Below, piece after piece: positions 9,581 through 20,913 of a DNA stretch of 64,000 nucleotides; positions within the stretch are counted from its first letter, which is position 1, and every line of letters starts with the position of its first letter. The DNA is from Methylocystis sp. SC2 (GTDB lineage Bacteria; Pseudomonadota; Alphaproteobacteria; Rhizobiales; Beijerinckiaceae): the NCBI RefSeq assembly GCF_000304315.1, contig NC_018485.1, positions 2,636,501 to 2,700,500 of the forward strand, read 5' to 3'. The position numbers and the translations under genes were made by a program. The notes below the pieces were generated by a model. That model had not been told where the DNA came from, made no database searches, and was given only the letters and a program-made list of their open reading frames with translations.

Positions 9581-9830
9581 GCGTTTAATTCCGCCGTCAT
9601 CATCTTCGCTGCGTTCGCAGCTCGCGCAAGAAAGCGTCGACCAGCGGCGAAGCCAGACGCCTGCGCGGTGAATTGAGCGGATATCGCCCGATTATGCGCG
9701 GATTCGAAATCTCGCGTCATGACTCAGCGCGCCATGACCATGTAAGGCGCGTCGGTTCTGCGTGCGTCAGAGGCCGCGATCAACGACGCGCGTGCAGCGG
9801 ACCAGCCGGCTCGACGATATGCGTCTCGCA
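9581..9830. other. intergenic remnant region
   Basis: No intact gene. It contains a methyltransferase 5' remnant (listed separately) and otherwise no recognisable coding sequence. Confidence 0.5.
9643..9720 (-). pseudogene. 5' remnant of a SAM methyltransferase gene
   Basis: The 26 residues read from an ATG at 9720 (MTRDFESAHNRAISAQFTAQ, then ASGFAA) match the first residues of the intact methyltransferase that starts at 16130 (MTRKIASAHDRAIVDQFTRQ, then APGFAT). After about residue 27 the similarity stops and the frame runs into unrelated sequence overlapping the AraC gene end. This is best read as the surviving start of a deleted paralogue. Confidence 0.7.
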
Positions 9831-10448
9831 TCAAGTTCGAGAGACGACGAGAACGCCTGTTCCGATCATGGCTGAACCCGCGGCTCGGTTCATCAGCTTG
9901 ATGCGCTGCGGCGAATGAAAGAACCCGCGCGCCCTGAAGCTTGCAAACGCGTATGCAAAACAGACGGTCAGATCAACGCATAGGATGATCAGGGCGACGA
10001 CGAGCGCGTCGACCATCGTGAGATGGCTCATATCGAGGAGCAGGGGAATCATTCCCGCATGGAAAAGCATCGCCTTTGGGTTGCCGAGTGAAATCATAAC
10101 TCCCATGGCCAAATTTCGAGCGAACCCAGCGCTGCTGCTATCGGGACCCTGCGGCTCATTGCTCGTCGAAGACAGCCACAGTTTCAATCCGAGCCAAACC
10201 AGATAGGCGGATCCCACGACCTTGATCGCCAGGAACATCCATCCCAGGGACTGGGCGACGAACGCCAATCCAAACAGCACAAACATCGCCAGGGGCGCAT
10301 CGCCGATCGCGACGCCCAGCGCCAATCCCGAGGCGGCCTTCCAGCCTTTGGTCATCGCGGTCGCGATAATCGAGACGATCGCAGGTCCGGGCGTTGCGGC
10401 CGCGAGCGTCAAGGCGCCGGCGTAAAGGATGAGCGAAGTCATTGTCAT
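9831..10448 (-). CDS. LysE/RhtB-family amino-acid exporter
   Basis: A 205-residue membrane protein with six predicted hydrophobic segments. It has the family hallmarks: an N-terminal TPGPA motif (TLAAATPGPAIVSI), a glycine-rich GLALGVAIGD in the second helix, and SLGNPKAMLFHAG in the middle. Members export amino acids or related metabolites; the substrate cannot be predicted. Its ATG overlaps the stop of the truncated methyltransferase frame upstream by four bases. Confidence 0.88.
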   Translation of the reverse strand: MTMTSLILYAGALTLAAATPGPAIVSIIATAMTKGWKAASGLALGVAIGDAPLAMFVLFGLAFVAQSLGWMFLAIKVVGSAYLVWLGLKLWLSSTSNEPQGPDSSSAGFARNLAMGVMISLGNPKAMLFHAGMIPLLLDMSHLTMVDALVVALIILCVDLTVCFAYAFASFRARGFFHSPQRIKLMNRAAGSAMIGTGVLVVSRT

Positions 10449-10789
10449 GGCATATTCACTTTCGATTCCCCTGTCGGCCCGCCCAGCCTCGTTGCGGATG
10501 CTGGATTCAGGTTGTTGCAGCGGCTCGGCCGCGCGGTCCCAGCGCGAGGCTGAGACATTATCTCGGAAACTGTCGAGACGATCCGCGCCTCGATCTCGAC
10601 GGCGCCGAACATGTAGATGGGATCGACAGATATGACGTGCGCGCCTAACGCCGTGGCTTCAGCGTTGAAGCTGGCGGGCCCATCTCCGCAACCCAGCGCC
10701 CGTCCTCGCAGATCTGCGTCGGACAGCGCGAACATTGCGCGATATTCCGCAAAGCTTCGTCCCCGCGGAACGAACTCGGACAAGTTCAT
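10445..10789 (-). pseudogene. truncated class I SAM methyltransferase-like gene
   Basis: The first 70 residues are a well-formed methyltransferase N-terminus: FVPRGRSFAEYRAMFALSD, then GRALGCGDGPASFNAEA (SAM-binding loop) and VISVDPIYMF. The usual protein is roughly twice this length. After about residue 80 the product turns into a low-complexity tail (QPRAGTARPSRCNNLNPAS) that does not look like the family, and it stops in an ATGA overlap with the LysE-type gene. The likely event is a deletion that fused the 5' half to the upstream sequence of the exporter. Confidence 0.65.
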
Positions 10790-11267
10790 GGCGCTCTCCA
10801 GTTACAGGAGCCGCCGCACCGCCGCTGGGATCGAGGAATTTTGGAGAGAGTAGGACCACGCCCGCGGAATCACGGCGGCGATGGTCGATCTTCATGAAAT
10901 GACGACGCGCCGCTCTTCAGAAAGAGCGCCACCAAAGAAATTGGCCGAGAGTCGCGATGATGATCATATGAAGCCAATGTCACGCCGAACGGTCGGCTGT
11001 CAATAGGCGCGTCGCCGACGCAAGCCGGCGGAGAGCTCTCAACCATTCCGCAACCGGCGCCGGCAAGGCGCGCCCGCTACGAGCAGCAGCCGACACGTCT
11101 GCGCGCGCCGCCGTCCCACGCCGTCGCGCCTCCCAGCGCCCGCAGGGAGAGCGGGAGCCTTTCCTTTGCCCGCGCGCCGTGCGACAAGCCGGCGGAGCCC
11201 CCGCGGTCGGCCGGCCCGCCGCAGGCCGTCCAGTTCGCCTTGCTCGTAGGGTCCGGGTCGCGCGCCC
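10790..11267. other. 478-bp gap upstream of prk
   Basis: No convincing gene. At about 10900-10925 there is a hairpin built on CGCTCTT/AAGAGCG. No cbbR-like regulator gene is present, although cbb operons often have one here. The prk promoter must lie in the GC-rich right half, but no clear -35/-10 pair is visible. Confidence 0.4.
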
Positions 11268-12139
11268 ATGTCGGTCAGACATCCGATCATCTCCATCACC
11301 GGCTCGTCCGGCGCCGGCACCAGTTCGGTCAAGGCGACGTTCGAACAGATTTTCCGCCGCGAGCGCATCGAGGTCGCCTATGTCGAGGGCGACAGCTTCC
11401 ATCGCTACGATCGGGAGGAGATGAAGGCCAAGCTCACCGAGGCGCATGCGGTGGGAAACCAGAATTTCAGCCATTTTGGTCCCCAAGCCAATCTGCTGCC
11501 CGAACTCGAGACGCTGTTTCGCGAATATGGCGAGACGGGCTCAGGCCGCTACCGCCATTACGCCCATGACGAAAACGAGGCGGCGCGGCTTGGCGTGCCG
11601 CCCGGGACGTTCACCGATTGGGAGGAACTGCCGGCCGATACCGACGTGCTGTTCTATGAAGGGCTGCACGGCGCGGTCGTCACCGATGACGTCAATGTCG
11701 CGCGCTACGCCGATCTCAAGATCGGCGTCGTTCCGGTGATCAATCTGGAGTGGACGCAGAAGCTGCATCGCGACCGGCATTCGCGCGGCTACACGACCGA
11801 GGCCGTCACCGAGACGATTCTACGGCGCATGCACGATTATGTGCATTATATCTGTCCCCAATTCTCGGAAACGGACATAAATTTCCAGCGCGCGCCGACG
11901 GTCGACACCTCGAATCCTTTCGTCGCCCGCTCGATTCCGACGCCCGACGAATCGATCGTCGTCATTCGCTTTCGCGATCCGCGAGGGGTGGACTTTCCCT
12001 ATCTTGTGGCGATGATCGCGGGAAGCTGGATGTCGCGCGCCAATTCCATCGTCATTCCAGGCAATAAGCTTGATCTCGCAATGCAGCTGATCCTTACTCC
12101 AAGGATCCTCGAACTGGTCAGACGCAGGAAAGGCGTGAC

Positions 12140-12143
<4 letters not shown>
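11268..12143 (+). CDS. prk: phosphoribulokinase
   Basis: Phosphorylates ribulose-5-phosphate to ribulose-1,5-bisphosphate. The 291-residue product is the length of bacterial class I PRK. It has the P-loop [14 protein letters not shown] at residue 12, the substrate-binding [22 protein letters not shown], and FYEGLHGAV with the Walker B-like acidic residue. The ATG at 11268 starts the protein exactly where the family does, but its ribosome site is weak. It overlaps the transketolase start, so the two are translationally coupled. No RuBisCO gene is in view. In methylotrophs without RuBisCO such as Methylobacterium, PRK makes RuBP as a signal for the serine-cycle regulator QscR; that role here would be inference. 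Confidence 0.93.
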
Positions 12144-14164
<2,021 letters not shown>

Positions 14165-14183
14165 GACGTAGCGGAGGCGACAA

Positions 14184-15266
14184 ATGGCTCTCATCACCCT
14201 GCGGCAATTGCTCGATCACGCCGCCGAGCACGACTACGGCGTTCCGGCGTTCAACATCAACAATATGGAGCAGGGCCTCGCGGTGATGGAGGCGGCCGCC
14301 TCGGTCGACGCGCCGGTCATCATCCAGGCGTCGCGCGGCGCCCGCAGCTACGCCAACGACATCATGCTCGCCAAGATGATCGAGGCGCTCGCCGCGATCT
14401 GGCCGGACATTCCGCTCGTCATGCATCTCGACCACGGCAACGCCGAAGCGACCTGCGCCACCGCCATCCGCTTCGGCTTCACCTCGGTGATGATGGACGG
14501 GTCGCTCAAGGCCGACGGCAAGACCCCCGCCGACTACGACTATAATGTGCGCGTCACCCGCAATGTGGTCGACATGGCGCATTGGGTCGGCGCTTCCGTC
14601 GAAGGCGAACTTGGCGTGCTGGGGTCGCTCGAAAGCGGCATGGGCGAGAAGGAAGACGGCCACGGCGCCGAGGGCAAGCTCTCGCACGACCAGCTTCTGA
14701 CCGATCCGGCGCAGGCCGAGGATTTCGTCGCCCGCACCAAGGTCGACGCGCTGGCGATCGCCATGGGCACCTCGCATGGCGCCTATAAATTCTCGCGCAA
14801 GCCCGACGGCGCCATTCTGGCGATGAAGGTCGTCGAGGAAATCCATCGACGCCTGCCGAGCACCCATCTCGTGATGCACGGCTCGTCGTCGGTGCCGCAG
14901 GAGCTGCAGGACGCCTTCAACGCCGCGGGCGGCCAGATGCCGCAGACCTGGGGCGTGCCGGTCGCCGAGATCCAGCGCGGCATCAAATATGGCGTGCGCA
15001 AGATCAACATCGACACCGACAATCGCATCGCCATGACGGCGGCGATCCGCGACGTCCTCGGCAAGAACAAGGGCGAGTTCGATCCGCGCAAATATCTGAA
15101 GCCGGCGATGGAGGCGATGCGCGCGGTCTGCAAGCAGCGCTATGAGGAATTCGGCACCGCGGGCCAGGCCTCGAAGATCAAGCCGATCCCGCTCTCCGAA
15201 ATGGCCAAGCGCTACGCCAGCGGCGCGCTCGATCCGCAATTCGCGAGCAAGAAGGCGGCGGAGTAG
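14184..15266 (+). CDS. fba: class II fructose-bisphosphate aldolase, Calvin subtype
   Basis: Zinc-dependent aldolase for fructose-1,6- and possibly sedoheptulose-1,7-bisphosphate; 360 residues as in CbbA/Fba of the Calvin type. Motifs: [27 protein letters not shown] (zinc His), [33 protein letters not shown] (zinc His), [12 protein letters not shown], and [20 protein letters not shown] site lies directly before the ATG. It is the last gene of the prk-tkt-fba unit. Confidence 0.95.
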   Translation: MALITLRQLLDHAAEHDYGVPAFNINNMEQGLAVMEAAASVDAPVIIQASRGARSYANDIMLAKMIEALAAIWPDIPLVMHLDHGNAEATCATAIRFGFTSVMMDGSLKADGKTPADYDYNVRVTRNVVDMAHWVGASVEGELGVLGSLESGMGEKEDGHGAEGKLSHDQLLTDPAQAEDFVARTKVDALAIAMGTSHGAYKFSRKPDGAILAMKVVEEIHRRLPSTHLVMHGSSSVPQELQDAFNAAGGQMPQTWGVPVAEIQRGIKYGVRKINIDTDNRIAMTAAIRDVLGKNKGEFDPRKYLKPAMEAMRAVCKQRYEEFGTAGQASKIKPIPLSEMAKRYASGALDPQFASKKAAE

Positions 15267-15341
15267 CTTGCCTGCGCTCGGGGGCAGACCAAGGACGCAT
15301 CGCAGACGCCTCCTTGGCCAGCCCCGTCAGCGGCCGCAGGG

Positions 15342-16130
15342 TCAGGACGGCTTGACCGCCCTCAGCACGACCGATTGATAAGAGACGACGACGCCTTCGT
15401 CGCTGCGCCGCGCGCCCATGCCGAGCGCGTCGCCCTCGACGCTGCTCTCAATCAAGGCCAACAGCCCCGAGCGGTCGTCGCCTTCAGGGAAAGAGGCGTT
15501 GACGAGATCGGCGGCGAGATAGGGCACCTGGAACATCCGCGCCTCCGGTTCGCCAAGACCCGCGTCGACAAACAGCCGCCTCAGATAGGCGAGAGTCCGG
15601 AATTCCATGGTCGAAGGGTCTCGAAAGCGCTCCATGGCGTTGAAGGCGAGCGCTTTCGCCGGATCATCGGATGCAAAGCCGTCGCAGAGGACGATGCGGC
15701 CGCCCGCAGCCGTCAGCCGCGCCATCTCGGCGAAAGCCTTCGGCGGGTCCGTAAGATGATGAAAGGCGAAGCGGCAGGCGACCGCCGCGAATGCGCCGTC
15801 GTCGAAAGGCGCAGCGTAAATGCTGCCCTCGATCCATTCGACATTTGAAAGATCGCGGCTTGCGGCGCGTTGGCGCGCCTGATCGAGCATCGCCGGCGTC
15901 GAGTCGAGGCCGACCACATGGGCGGCGCGTTCGGCCAGGGCGCAGGCGACGGAGCCGGGGCCGCACGCAAGGTCGATGGCGGCGCCGTCGCGATTGAGCG
16001 CCGCGGCGTCGACGACCAGTTTGATCACATCGTCGGCGTGCAGTTCCGGCTTGGTCGCGAAGCCGGGCGCTTGTCTGGTGAATTGGTCGACGATCGCGCG
16101 ATCATGCGCGGAAGCGATTTTGCGGGTCAT
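15342..16130 (-). CDS. class I SAM-dependent methyltransferase
   Basis: 262 residues with the Methyltransf_11/25 fold: AIDLACGPGSVACALAERA (motif I), VVGLDSTPAMLDQAR (acidic end of beta 2), AFAAVACRFAFHHLTDPPKA (motif II/post II) and GGRIVLCDGF. The N-terminal SAHDRAIVDQFTRQA is that of UbiE/MenG-like small-molecule methyltransferases. Substrate unknown. It faces the fba gene tail to tail with 75 bp between. A remnant of a close paralogue lies at 9643-9720. Confidence 0.85.
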   Translation of the reverse strand: MTRKIASAHDRAIVDQFTRQAPGFATKPELHADDVIKLVVDAAALNRDGAAIDLACGPGSVACALAERAAHVVGLDSTPAMLDQARQRAASRDLSNVEWIEGSIYAAPFDDGAFAAVACRFAFHHLTDPPKAFAEMARLTAAGGRIVLCDGFASDDPAKALAFNAMERFRDPSTMEFRTLAYLRRLFVDAGLGEPEARMFQVPYLAADLVNASFPEGDDRSGLLALIESSVEGDALGMGARRSDEGVVVSYQSVVLRAVKPS

Positions 16131-16373
16131 GGAATTGGCTCCGAAGGGAAGGGCAAACGACGATCACCGACCTTCCGTAGAAGGCCGGTCAGCTAAGTCG
16201 GAGGACTTTGCACAGCGGAGCCATGTCGCTGCACATCTCAAACCAACCCTGAACAGTCAACTGAAAATTCGGCAGCCCAACGAAATTATGGAACTTCGCA
16301 TTCGACGGCGATTTTTCCGAGTCGGCGGAGATTGAAATCAGTCCGATCCGACTGTCGGCCCTGCAAACTGCTT

Positions 16374-17054
16374 TCAGCAACGCTCCGAAATCAGCAGCAG
16401 CGAGGCGGGCGTCTGCGCCGACGGCGCTCTGGGCTCCATGATTTTCTTCAACGCCCAATTTGGCGCAAGCGCATCGATCCACGAGGCGAGCGTTCGAGCG
16501 TAGTACGGCATGGGCGCCCAGCCTGGCTCGCCAAATCCCTCGAAGCGCTCGATGCGCCATCCGTCCTCATAGGGCGTCAGCGCGAGCGGATGAAGCGTTT
16601 GAATGAGAAGTCTGGCTTCGGCGTCGGCGATCGTCGCGAGCGCGCCGAGCAGCGCCTCCGCCCTATCGTCAAGCAGCGAAAAATTGCAGATGATCGTATC
16701 GAAATCTTTTCCGACCGTCGCAGGCGTTTCGGCAAGCTCCGCGTAGCTCAGAACGAGGTAATTCGCCCCTCCCGCTTCGCGGGCGCGCGCGACGAGTTCG
16801 CTTGAAGCGTCGACGCCGACGACCTCAACGCAGTCTCGGCGCAATTCCCGGCAAAGCCACCCCTCGCCGCAACCGACGTCCAGCAGCTTTCCGATCCGAC
16901 CGGCGCGCGCCGCCGAGAGGATCGCCGCGTCGGTCGCCTCGCGGCGGCTGGGGATCTTTTGATCGCGCACCGCCTCCGTCCATCGCTCGGCGTTTTCGGA
17001 CCAGCTGGCGACCTGCGCCTCGCTCGGATCGGTCATTGGAGCGCTCGATTGCAT
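16374..17054 (-). CDS. class I SAM-dependent methyltransferase
   Basis: 226 residues. Motif I is KLLDVGCGEGWLCRELRR, followed by VVGVDASSELVARAREAG, FDTIICNFSLLDD and a C-terminal GFGEPGWAPMPYYARTLASW typical of small-molecule methyltransferases. The ATG at 17054 is preceded by AGGCGAG at good spacing; a second ATG at 17036 (MTDPSEAQ) is also possible. The much longer open frame up to 17504 has no support. The 243 bp between this gene and the neighbouring methyltransferase hold nothing recognisable. Confidence 0.85.
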   Translation of the reverse strand: MQSSAPMTDPSEAQVASWSENAERWTEAVRDQKIPSRREATDAAILSAARAGRIGKLLDVGCGEGWLCRELRRDCVEVVGVDASSELVARAREAGGANYLVLSYAELAETPATVGKDFDTIICNFSLLDDRAEALLGALATIADAEARLLIQTLHPLALTPYEDGWRIERFEGFGEPGWAPMPYYARTLASWIDALAPNWALKKIMEPRAPSAQTPASLLLISERC

Positions 17055-17233
17055 CTCGCCTGTGACTTGGTCGCTCGAACCATTGAGTCTCCATGCTCCG
17101 TCGCCAGCGCTAATTTTGCTTTGGCGGCCGCTGCCCGCCCGCATCTGACCGCCCTTGCCGGCCGGAAGCCGATCGAATCTTGAATACCCCCATCCCGGGG
17201 CTAATATGCCATGGAACCGCCAGGAGGCGCCCC

Positions 17234-17416
17234 ATGTCGGCAGATGACATCGTCCAGGCCAGGATAGACCCAGAGACCAAACGGCGCGCCGCCGCTCCGC
17301 CTTTCGAAGCCCGCGCGCCCAACGCCGAAAGCGTCGAAGTGATGAACGAATTGGCCGAGAGGAAAGGCGAGCGTTTCGATACCGGCGAATCCCTGTTCGA
17401 AGACCTTGGCCTCTGA
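17234..17416 (+). pseudogene. RelB/DinJ-type antitoxin with internal deletion
   Basis: From an ATG preceded by AGGAGG, the 60-residue product begins ADDIVQARIDPETKRRAA and ends APNAESVEVMNELAERKG plus a FDTGESLFEDLGL tail. Both ends are typical of RelB/DinJ antitoxins. The middle of the ribbon-helix-helix domain (the segment that normally reads AMGLTVSDAIR and following, roughly 25 residues) is absent, so DNA binding is probably lost. It is directly followed by the tail of a toxin gene. Confidence 0.7.
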
Positions 17417-17498
17417 CTGGCTCTTGCGCTATCGCATCGAAGGCGATGAATTGAAGCTTGCCGGCGCCGGAACGCACGCCGATCTCTTCGACGAGTAG
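17415..17498 (+). pseudogene. 3' remnant of a YafQ/RelE-type toxin gene
   Basis: Starting inside the antitoxin stop region, the frame reads [20 protein letters not shown] and HADLFDE and then stops. This is the usual C-terminus of YafQ/RelE-family mRNA interferases. The rest of the toxin (about 65 residues) is missing, and there is no start codon. With the antitoxin deletion this marks a decayed toxin-antitoxin pair. Confidence 0.75.
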
Positions 17499-17509
17499 GA
17501 CCAAACGAC

Positions 17510-18193
17510 TTGCCGCCTGACATTCTCATCGCCCCCTCGATTCTCTCGGCCGACTTCGCGCGGCTGGGCGAGGAGACGCGCGCGATGGCCGAGGCCGGCG
17601 CCGACTGGGTGCATCTCGATGTGATGGACGGGCATTTCGTGCCCAACATCACCTTTGGGCCAGGCGTCGTCGCGGCGCTGCGGCCGATGACGACCCTGAC
17701 GCTCGACGTGCATCTGATGATTTCGCCGGTCGACCCCTATATCGCCGCTTTCGCAGAAAGCGGCGCCGACGTCATCACCGTCCATGCCGAAAACGGCCCG
17801 CATCTCCACCGCTCGCTGCAGGCGATCCGCGCGCTCGGCAAAAAAGCCGGCGTGTCGCTCAATCCGGCGACGCATGAGAGCGCGCTGCAATATGTGCTCG
17901 ACGATATCGATCTGATCCTGGTGATGAGCGTCAATCCGGGTTTCGGCGGCCAGAGCTTCATCCCATCGCAGCTCGGCAAGATTCGCGCGATCCGCGAGAT
18001 GATCGGACGGCGCGCGATCCATCTTGAGGTCGACGGCGGCGTGACGCCGCTGACCGCGCCGCAGATCGTCGAAGCCGGCGCCGACATTCTGGTCGCGGGC
18101 TCGGCCGCCTTCCGCGGCGGCCAGCTCTGCTACGCCGACAATATCGCGGCGCTGCGGCGGGCGGCGGCGAGCGCCGGCGCGATCGCCGTGTGA
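17510..18193 (+). CDS. rpe: ribulose-phosphate 3-epimerase
   Basis: Interconverts ribulose-5-P and xylulose-5-P, linking the transketolase reaction to PRK. 227 residues. It carries the RPE motifs [63 protein letters not shown] and LEVDGGV, with the catalytic Asp pair and metal-binding His residues all present. The start appears to be TTG at 17510, with AGGA nine bases upstream. It lies about 2.2 kb from the prk-tkt-fba unit on the same strand, separated by two oppositely oriented methyltransferases and the decayed toxin-antitoxin pair. Confidence 0.92.
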   Translation: MPPDILIAPSILSADFARLGEETRAMAEAGADWVHLDVMDGHFVPNITFGPGVVAALRPMTTLTLDVHLMISPVDPYIAAFAESGADVITVHAENGPHLHRSLQAIRALGKKAGVSLNPATHESALQYVLDDIDLILVMSVNPGFGGQSFIPSQLGKIRAIREMIGRRAIHLEVDGGVTPLTAPQIVEAGADILVAGSAAFRGGQLCYADNIAALRRAAASAGAIAV

Positions 18194-18260
18194 GCGGCTT
18201 CGCCGCGCCGCCCGGCAGTTGATTGTCGCGGCGGGGCGCGCTATCGCCTCACCTGCGCAT

Positions 18261-18335
18261 TGGGGCGTCGCCAAGTGGTAAGGCAGCGGATTTTGATTCC
18301 GCCATACGGAGGTTCGAATCCTCCCGCCCCAGCCA
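18261..18335 (+). tRNA. tRNA-Gln (anticodon TTG)
   Basis: Folds as a complete cloverleaf. The acceptor stem TGGGGCG pairs with CGCCCCA. The anticodon arm GCGGA-TTTTGAT-TCCGC carries TTG, the T-arm contains GGTTCGAATCC, the discriminator base is G (usual for tRNA-Gln) and CCA is encoded. Remnants of a recombinase and of an insertion sequence lie just downstream, consistent with use as an integration site. Confidence 0.95.
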
Positions 18336-18518
18336 AAAAAATCAATAACTAAGTGGTGGCTCTATTTCGAACCGGATGCCCTGGCTACCATCAGGCTACC
18401 GCTTCGGTCCATTTGGAGCGGCGATCGCTTCTCAGGGCGGGGCTTGGCTCTGATTCGCGGGATGTGCCGAGGATGCGCGGTCGGCGAACTTGGACGGAAG
18501 CAACGAGCTAGGCAACCT

Positions 18519-18632
18519 AGAGCGAATCCTTTTCGATCACATGGAATCATGTGATCGGGAAGCGCTCAAAATCAAAACGTTGGAGCAGGTTCTCATCGAA
18601 AAAGTCTGTCAACTTTTTCGGAACCTGCTCTA
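18519..18632 (+). repeat. two-module palindromic intergenic repeat, copy 1
   Basis: Module B (starting gagcgaatcc, centred on the palindrome CACATGGAATCATGTG, ending gggaagcgctc) is followed by an AAAATCAAAACGTTG linker. Module A follows: a hairpin whose arms are GAGCAGGTTC and GAACCTGCTC with inner AAAAAGT/ACTTTTT. The same unit occurs at five other places in this window. It lies between tRNA-Gln and a recombinase remnant. Confidence 0.9.
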
Positions 18633-18646
18633 GTCTCATTCCTAAC

Positions 18647-18787
18647 CTGCAATGCTCTTTGAGCGCGAGCCAGCGCATTCCGTACCGTCATGGGATGCCA
18701 CCTGCCGCCGCGCGCGGTCGGAGCGCCTCGGGCATTCAGGGCGTCGGCAATCTGGCGGATTAGAGTCGCCGATATCGCGGAACGCAT
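18647..18787 (-). pseudogene. remnant of a serine recombinase/resolvase gene
   Basis: The frame reads IRQIADALNARGAPTARGG, then RWHPMTVRNALARAQ. This is the characteristic segment of the recombinase domain of serine recombinases that precedes DNA binding (IAxxLNxRGIPTxRGGxW). There is no catalytic N-terminal domain and no start with a ribosome site. Repeat copy 1 cuts off the downstream side. Confidence 0.7.
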
Positions 18788-18925
18788 CGTGGCCAGCCGT
18801 CAATGCCCCCACACAAAGGCCGGACATATGACTGCACCGTCCCGCGGAGTTCACTTCTCACGAAGCGCCTCGCCAATCCGGCCGTTCCACATATGAGTCA
18901 GAGCCAAATAGTCGATTCTTGGAAT

Positions 18926-20737
18926 ATGAAAAAATCACGTCTCCTGATCGTCACCGACGACGCCAATGTCGGGGGCACCTACCGTGTGTCGGAGCAGCTT
19001 GTATCGGGACTGACCAGATTTTTCGATGTGCAGTTCGCTTGCGCATTCAACTCGAAGAACGCGGCATCGCGCATCGCTATCGCAACCGCTGGCGTTCGGA
19101 TGCATGATTACAAAGTCTCTGAAGGAAATTTGGAGAGGTCGACATTTGCATTTTCTGAAGCGGAAGAGCTTCTCGAAAATGCCGATCCGGAAATGTTGCT
19201 TTTGATCGAAGCTGCGGAGATCTGGTCGCTCCTGGCTCTTAAAGAGGCGGCCAAGCGCCGGGCGATCCCTTACGTGACCGCAATCAATCTCTTGTCCGCC
19301 GATTGTTTGGAGCGCTTTACGCAGTTGCGCGAGCAGGCGATCGAAGCGATGCAAGGGGCTCATGCGATCATCTTCGTTTCGAATGCGAGCAAGCTCAGGT
19401 TCGAAGCGTTGTTTCCTCAGATAGGCGGCCACCGATATGCGATCGCCAATAGTTGCCCAGACCAGTTTTTTCTCCGGGCTGGAGACGAAGTTAGACGGGC
19501 GGTACGGAAAGCGCTGGCGATCGGAGACCACGAACTCGTCTTTTCGACGGCCGCACGGGTCGAACCGCGCAAGGGGCAAATTCTATGTCTTGAGGCTCTC
19601 GAGCGAATCCGAAAGAGCGGCGGCATTTCCGGGATCCGTCTTCTTCTGGCCGGAGGCGGTGGGACAGGTCATGTTCGCGAACTTCAAAAGGCTATCGAGA
19701 CAAAGGCGTTGTCCGACCATGTTATCTTTCTGGGACCTCGCGACGATATCCCAAAATTGCTAGAAGCCAGCGACGTCTTTGTTTTGACCTCCCGCGCCGA
19801 AGGCATGCCGTTGTCGATCATTGAGGCCATGGCGAAAGGCTGTCCGGTGATCGCGACGGATGTCGACGGCATCCCCGAGCAGATCGACCAGTCGTCGGGA
19901 ATTTTGGTTCCATCGCCTTCTTGGTCAGAAGCAGCTTGCGTCGCCGCTATCGCGGACGCGATGACGTTCATGCAGCGAAATTTGGAAGCCCGTCTCGGCA
20001 TGGGAAAATGCGCCAGGGAGCGTGCTATGCGCTTGTTTGGCGAGGATCGTATGATACGCGAATATGCGGACGTTCTTTTTACAGCGGCGCCGTCCGGACA
20101 AGACTTGGAACGCGAGCGCAAGGGCTCTTGGCACAGACGCTTCTCAGGACCGGAAAAGGCCTCTGCAATCTCGTCGATCTCCGATGTGCTGAGTGATTTT
20201 AGACAAACCCTAACCTCGATGGTGAATGGGAAGCCCGGTCGTCTCGCGGGCGCGGAACAATATGCGCGCTGGGAGTTGAAGAAGGGGGCCGTCATCGACT
20301 TTTCCGACCCAGTTCAATGTTGGAGCCATGCCCGGAGCGGATGGCATCAAACCGAGCCGGACGGAGTCTGGAGCGACGGCACGGTTTCCGTGATCAAATT
20401 AAAAATGCGACGAAGAACGAAAAATTTGAGGATAACGTTTGATTTGACGCCGTTTGTTCCGCCAGGACACCGTCAAAAGACGGATGTCGTAATCAACGGC
20501 CGAGAAGTCGCCTCTTGGGATTTCGATGTCCACGCCCGAGCGCTCCGCACGGTAGATGTTTCGATGAGGCGAGAGGGAAGGCTAGCCGAGATCCAGCTAA
20601 TTCACCGAGCGCCGACGTCGCCGCAAGCAGTCGGCTTCGGAGATGACTCTAGAGAAATAGCTGTCTTTCTTCATGAGATCAGACTCGAATTGGACACGCA
20701 CTGGATCAGCCGTGTTCTGGGCAGATTCCTACGCTGA
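18926..20737 (+). CDS. glycosyltransferase family 4 protein with extra C-terminal domain
   Basis: The start at 18926 (MKKSRLLIVTDD) has TGGA just upstream; ATG at 18893 is an alternative. Residues 1-390 are a GT-B glycosyltransferase: N-terminal DDANVGGTYRVSEQLVSGL, then the GT4 core FSTAARVEPRKGQ, LLLAGGGG, ASDVFVLTSRAEGMPLSIIE and GIPEQID. Residues about 450-600 form an extra beta-rich segment of no known family (WSHARSGWHQTEPDGVWSDG, ITFDLTPFVPPGH), perhaps carbohydrate-binding. Codon use is visibly AT-richer than in the neighbours. The gene sits beside tRNA-Gln and mobile-element remnants, so it was probably acquired by transfer. The likely role is in surface polysaccharide. Confidence 0.85.
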   Translation: MKKSRLLIVTDDANVGGTYRVSEQLVSGLTRFFDVQFACAFNSKNAASRIAIATAGVRMHDYKVSEGNLERSTFAFSEAEELLENADPEMLLLIEAAEIWSLLALKEAAKRRAIPYVTAINLLSADCLERFTQLREQAIEAMQGAHAIIFVSNASKLRFEALFPQIGGHRYAIANSCPDQFFLRAGDEVRRAVRKALAIGDHELVFSTAARVEPRKGQILCLEALERIRKSGGISGIRLLLAGGGGTGHVRELQKAIETKALSDHVIFLGPRDDIPKLLEASDVFVLTSRAEGMPLSIIEAMAKGCPVIATDVDGIPEQIDQSSGILVPSPSWSEAACVAAIADAMTFMQRNLEARLGMGKCARERAMRLFGEDRMIREYADVLFTAAPSGQDLERERKGSWHRRFSGPEKASAISSISDVLSDFRQTLTSMVNGKPGRLAGAEQYARWELKKGAVIDFSDPVQCWSHARSGWHQTEPDGVWSDGTVSVIKLKMRRRTKNLRITFDLTPFVPPGHRQKTDVVINGREVASWDFDVHARALRTVDVSMRREGRLAEIQLIHRAPTSPQAVGFGDDSREIAVFLHEIRLELDTHWISRVLGRFLR

Positions 20738-20751
20738 GCGAGGGCGACATG

Positions 20752-20913
20752 TCGTCTCGACAACCTCGGTAGCCACAAGGGCAAACCCTACGCGACGCCG
20801 TTCGGGCCGCCGGAGCCAAGCGCTTCTTCCTGTCGCCCCGCAGCCCGGACTCAAATCCCATCGGGCCGGTTTTCGCAAAACTCAAACACTTGATGCGAAA
20901 AGCCGCTCGTTAG
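20752..20913 (+). pseudogene. IS630-family transposase fragment, frameshifted
   Basis: One frame gives DNLGSHKGK. After a frameshift the next gives TLRDAVRAAGAKRFFLSPRS, then PDSNPIGPVFAKLKHLMRKA. These are the successive blocks around the second and third acidic residues of IS630 transposases (DNLxxHK..., FLPxYSPDLNPIE). The last catalytic Glu position reads Gly here, so it would be inactive. No terminal repeats were found. Confidence 0.75.
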
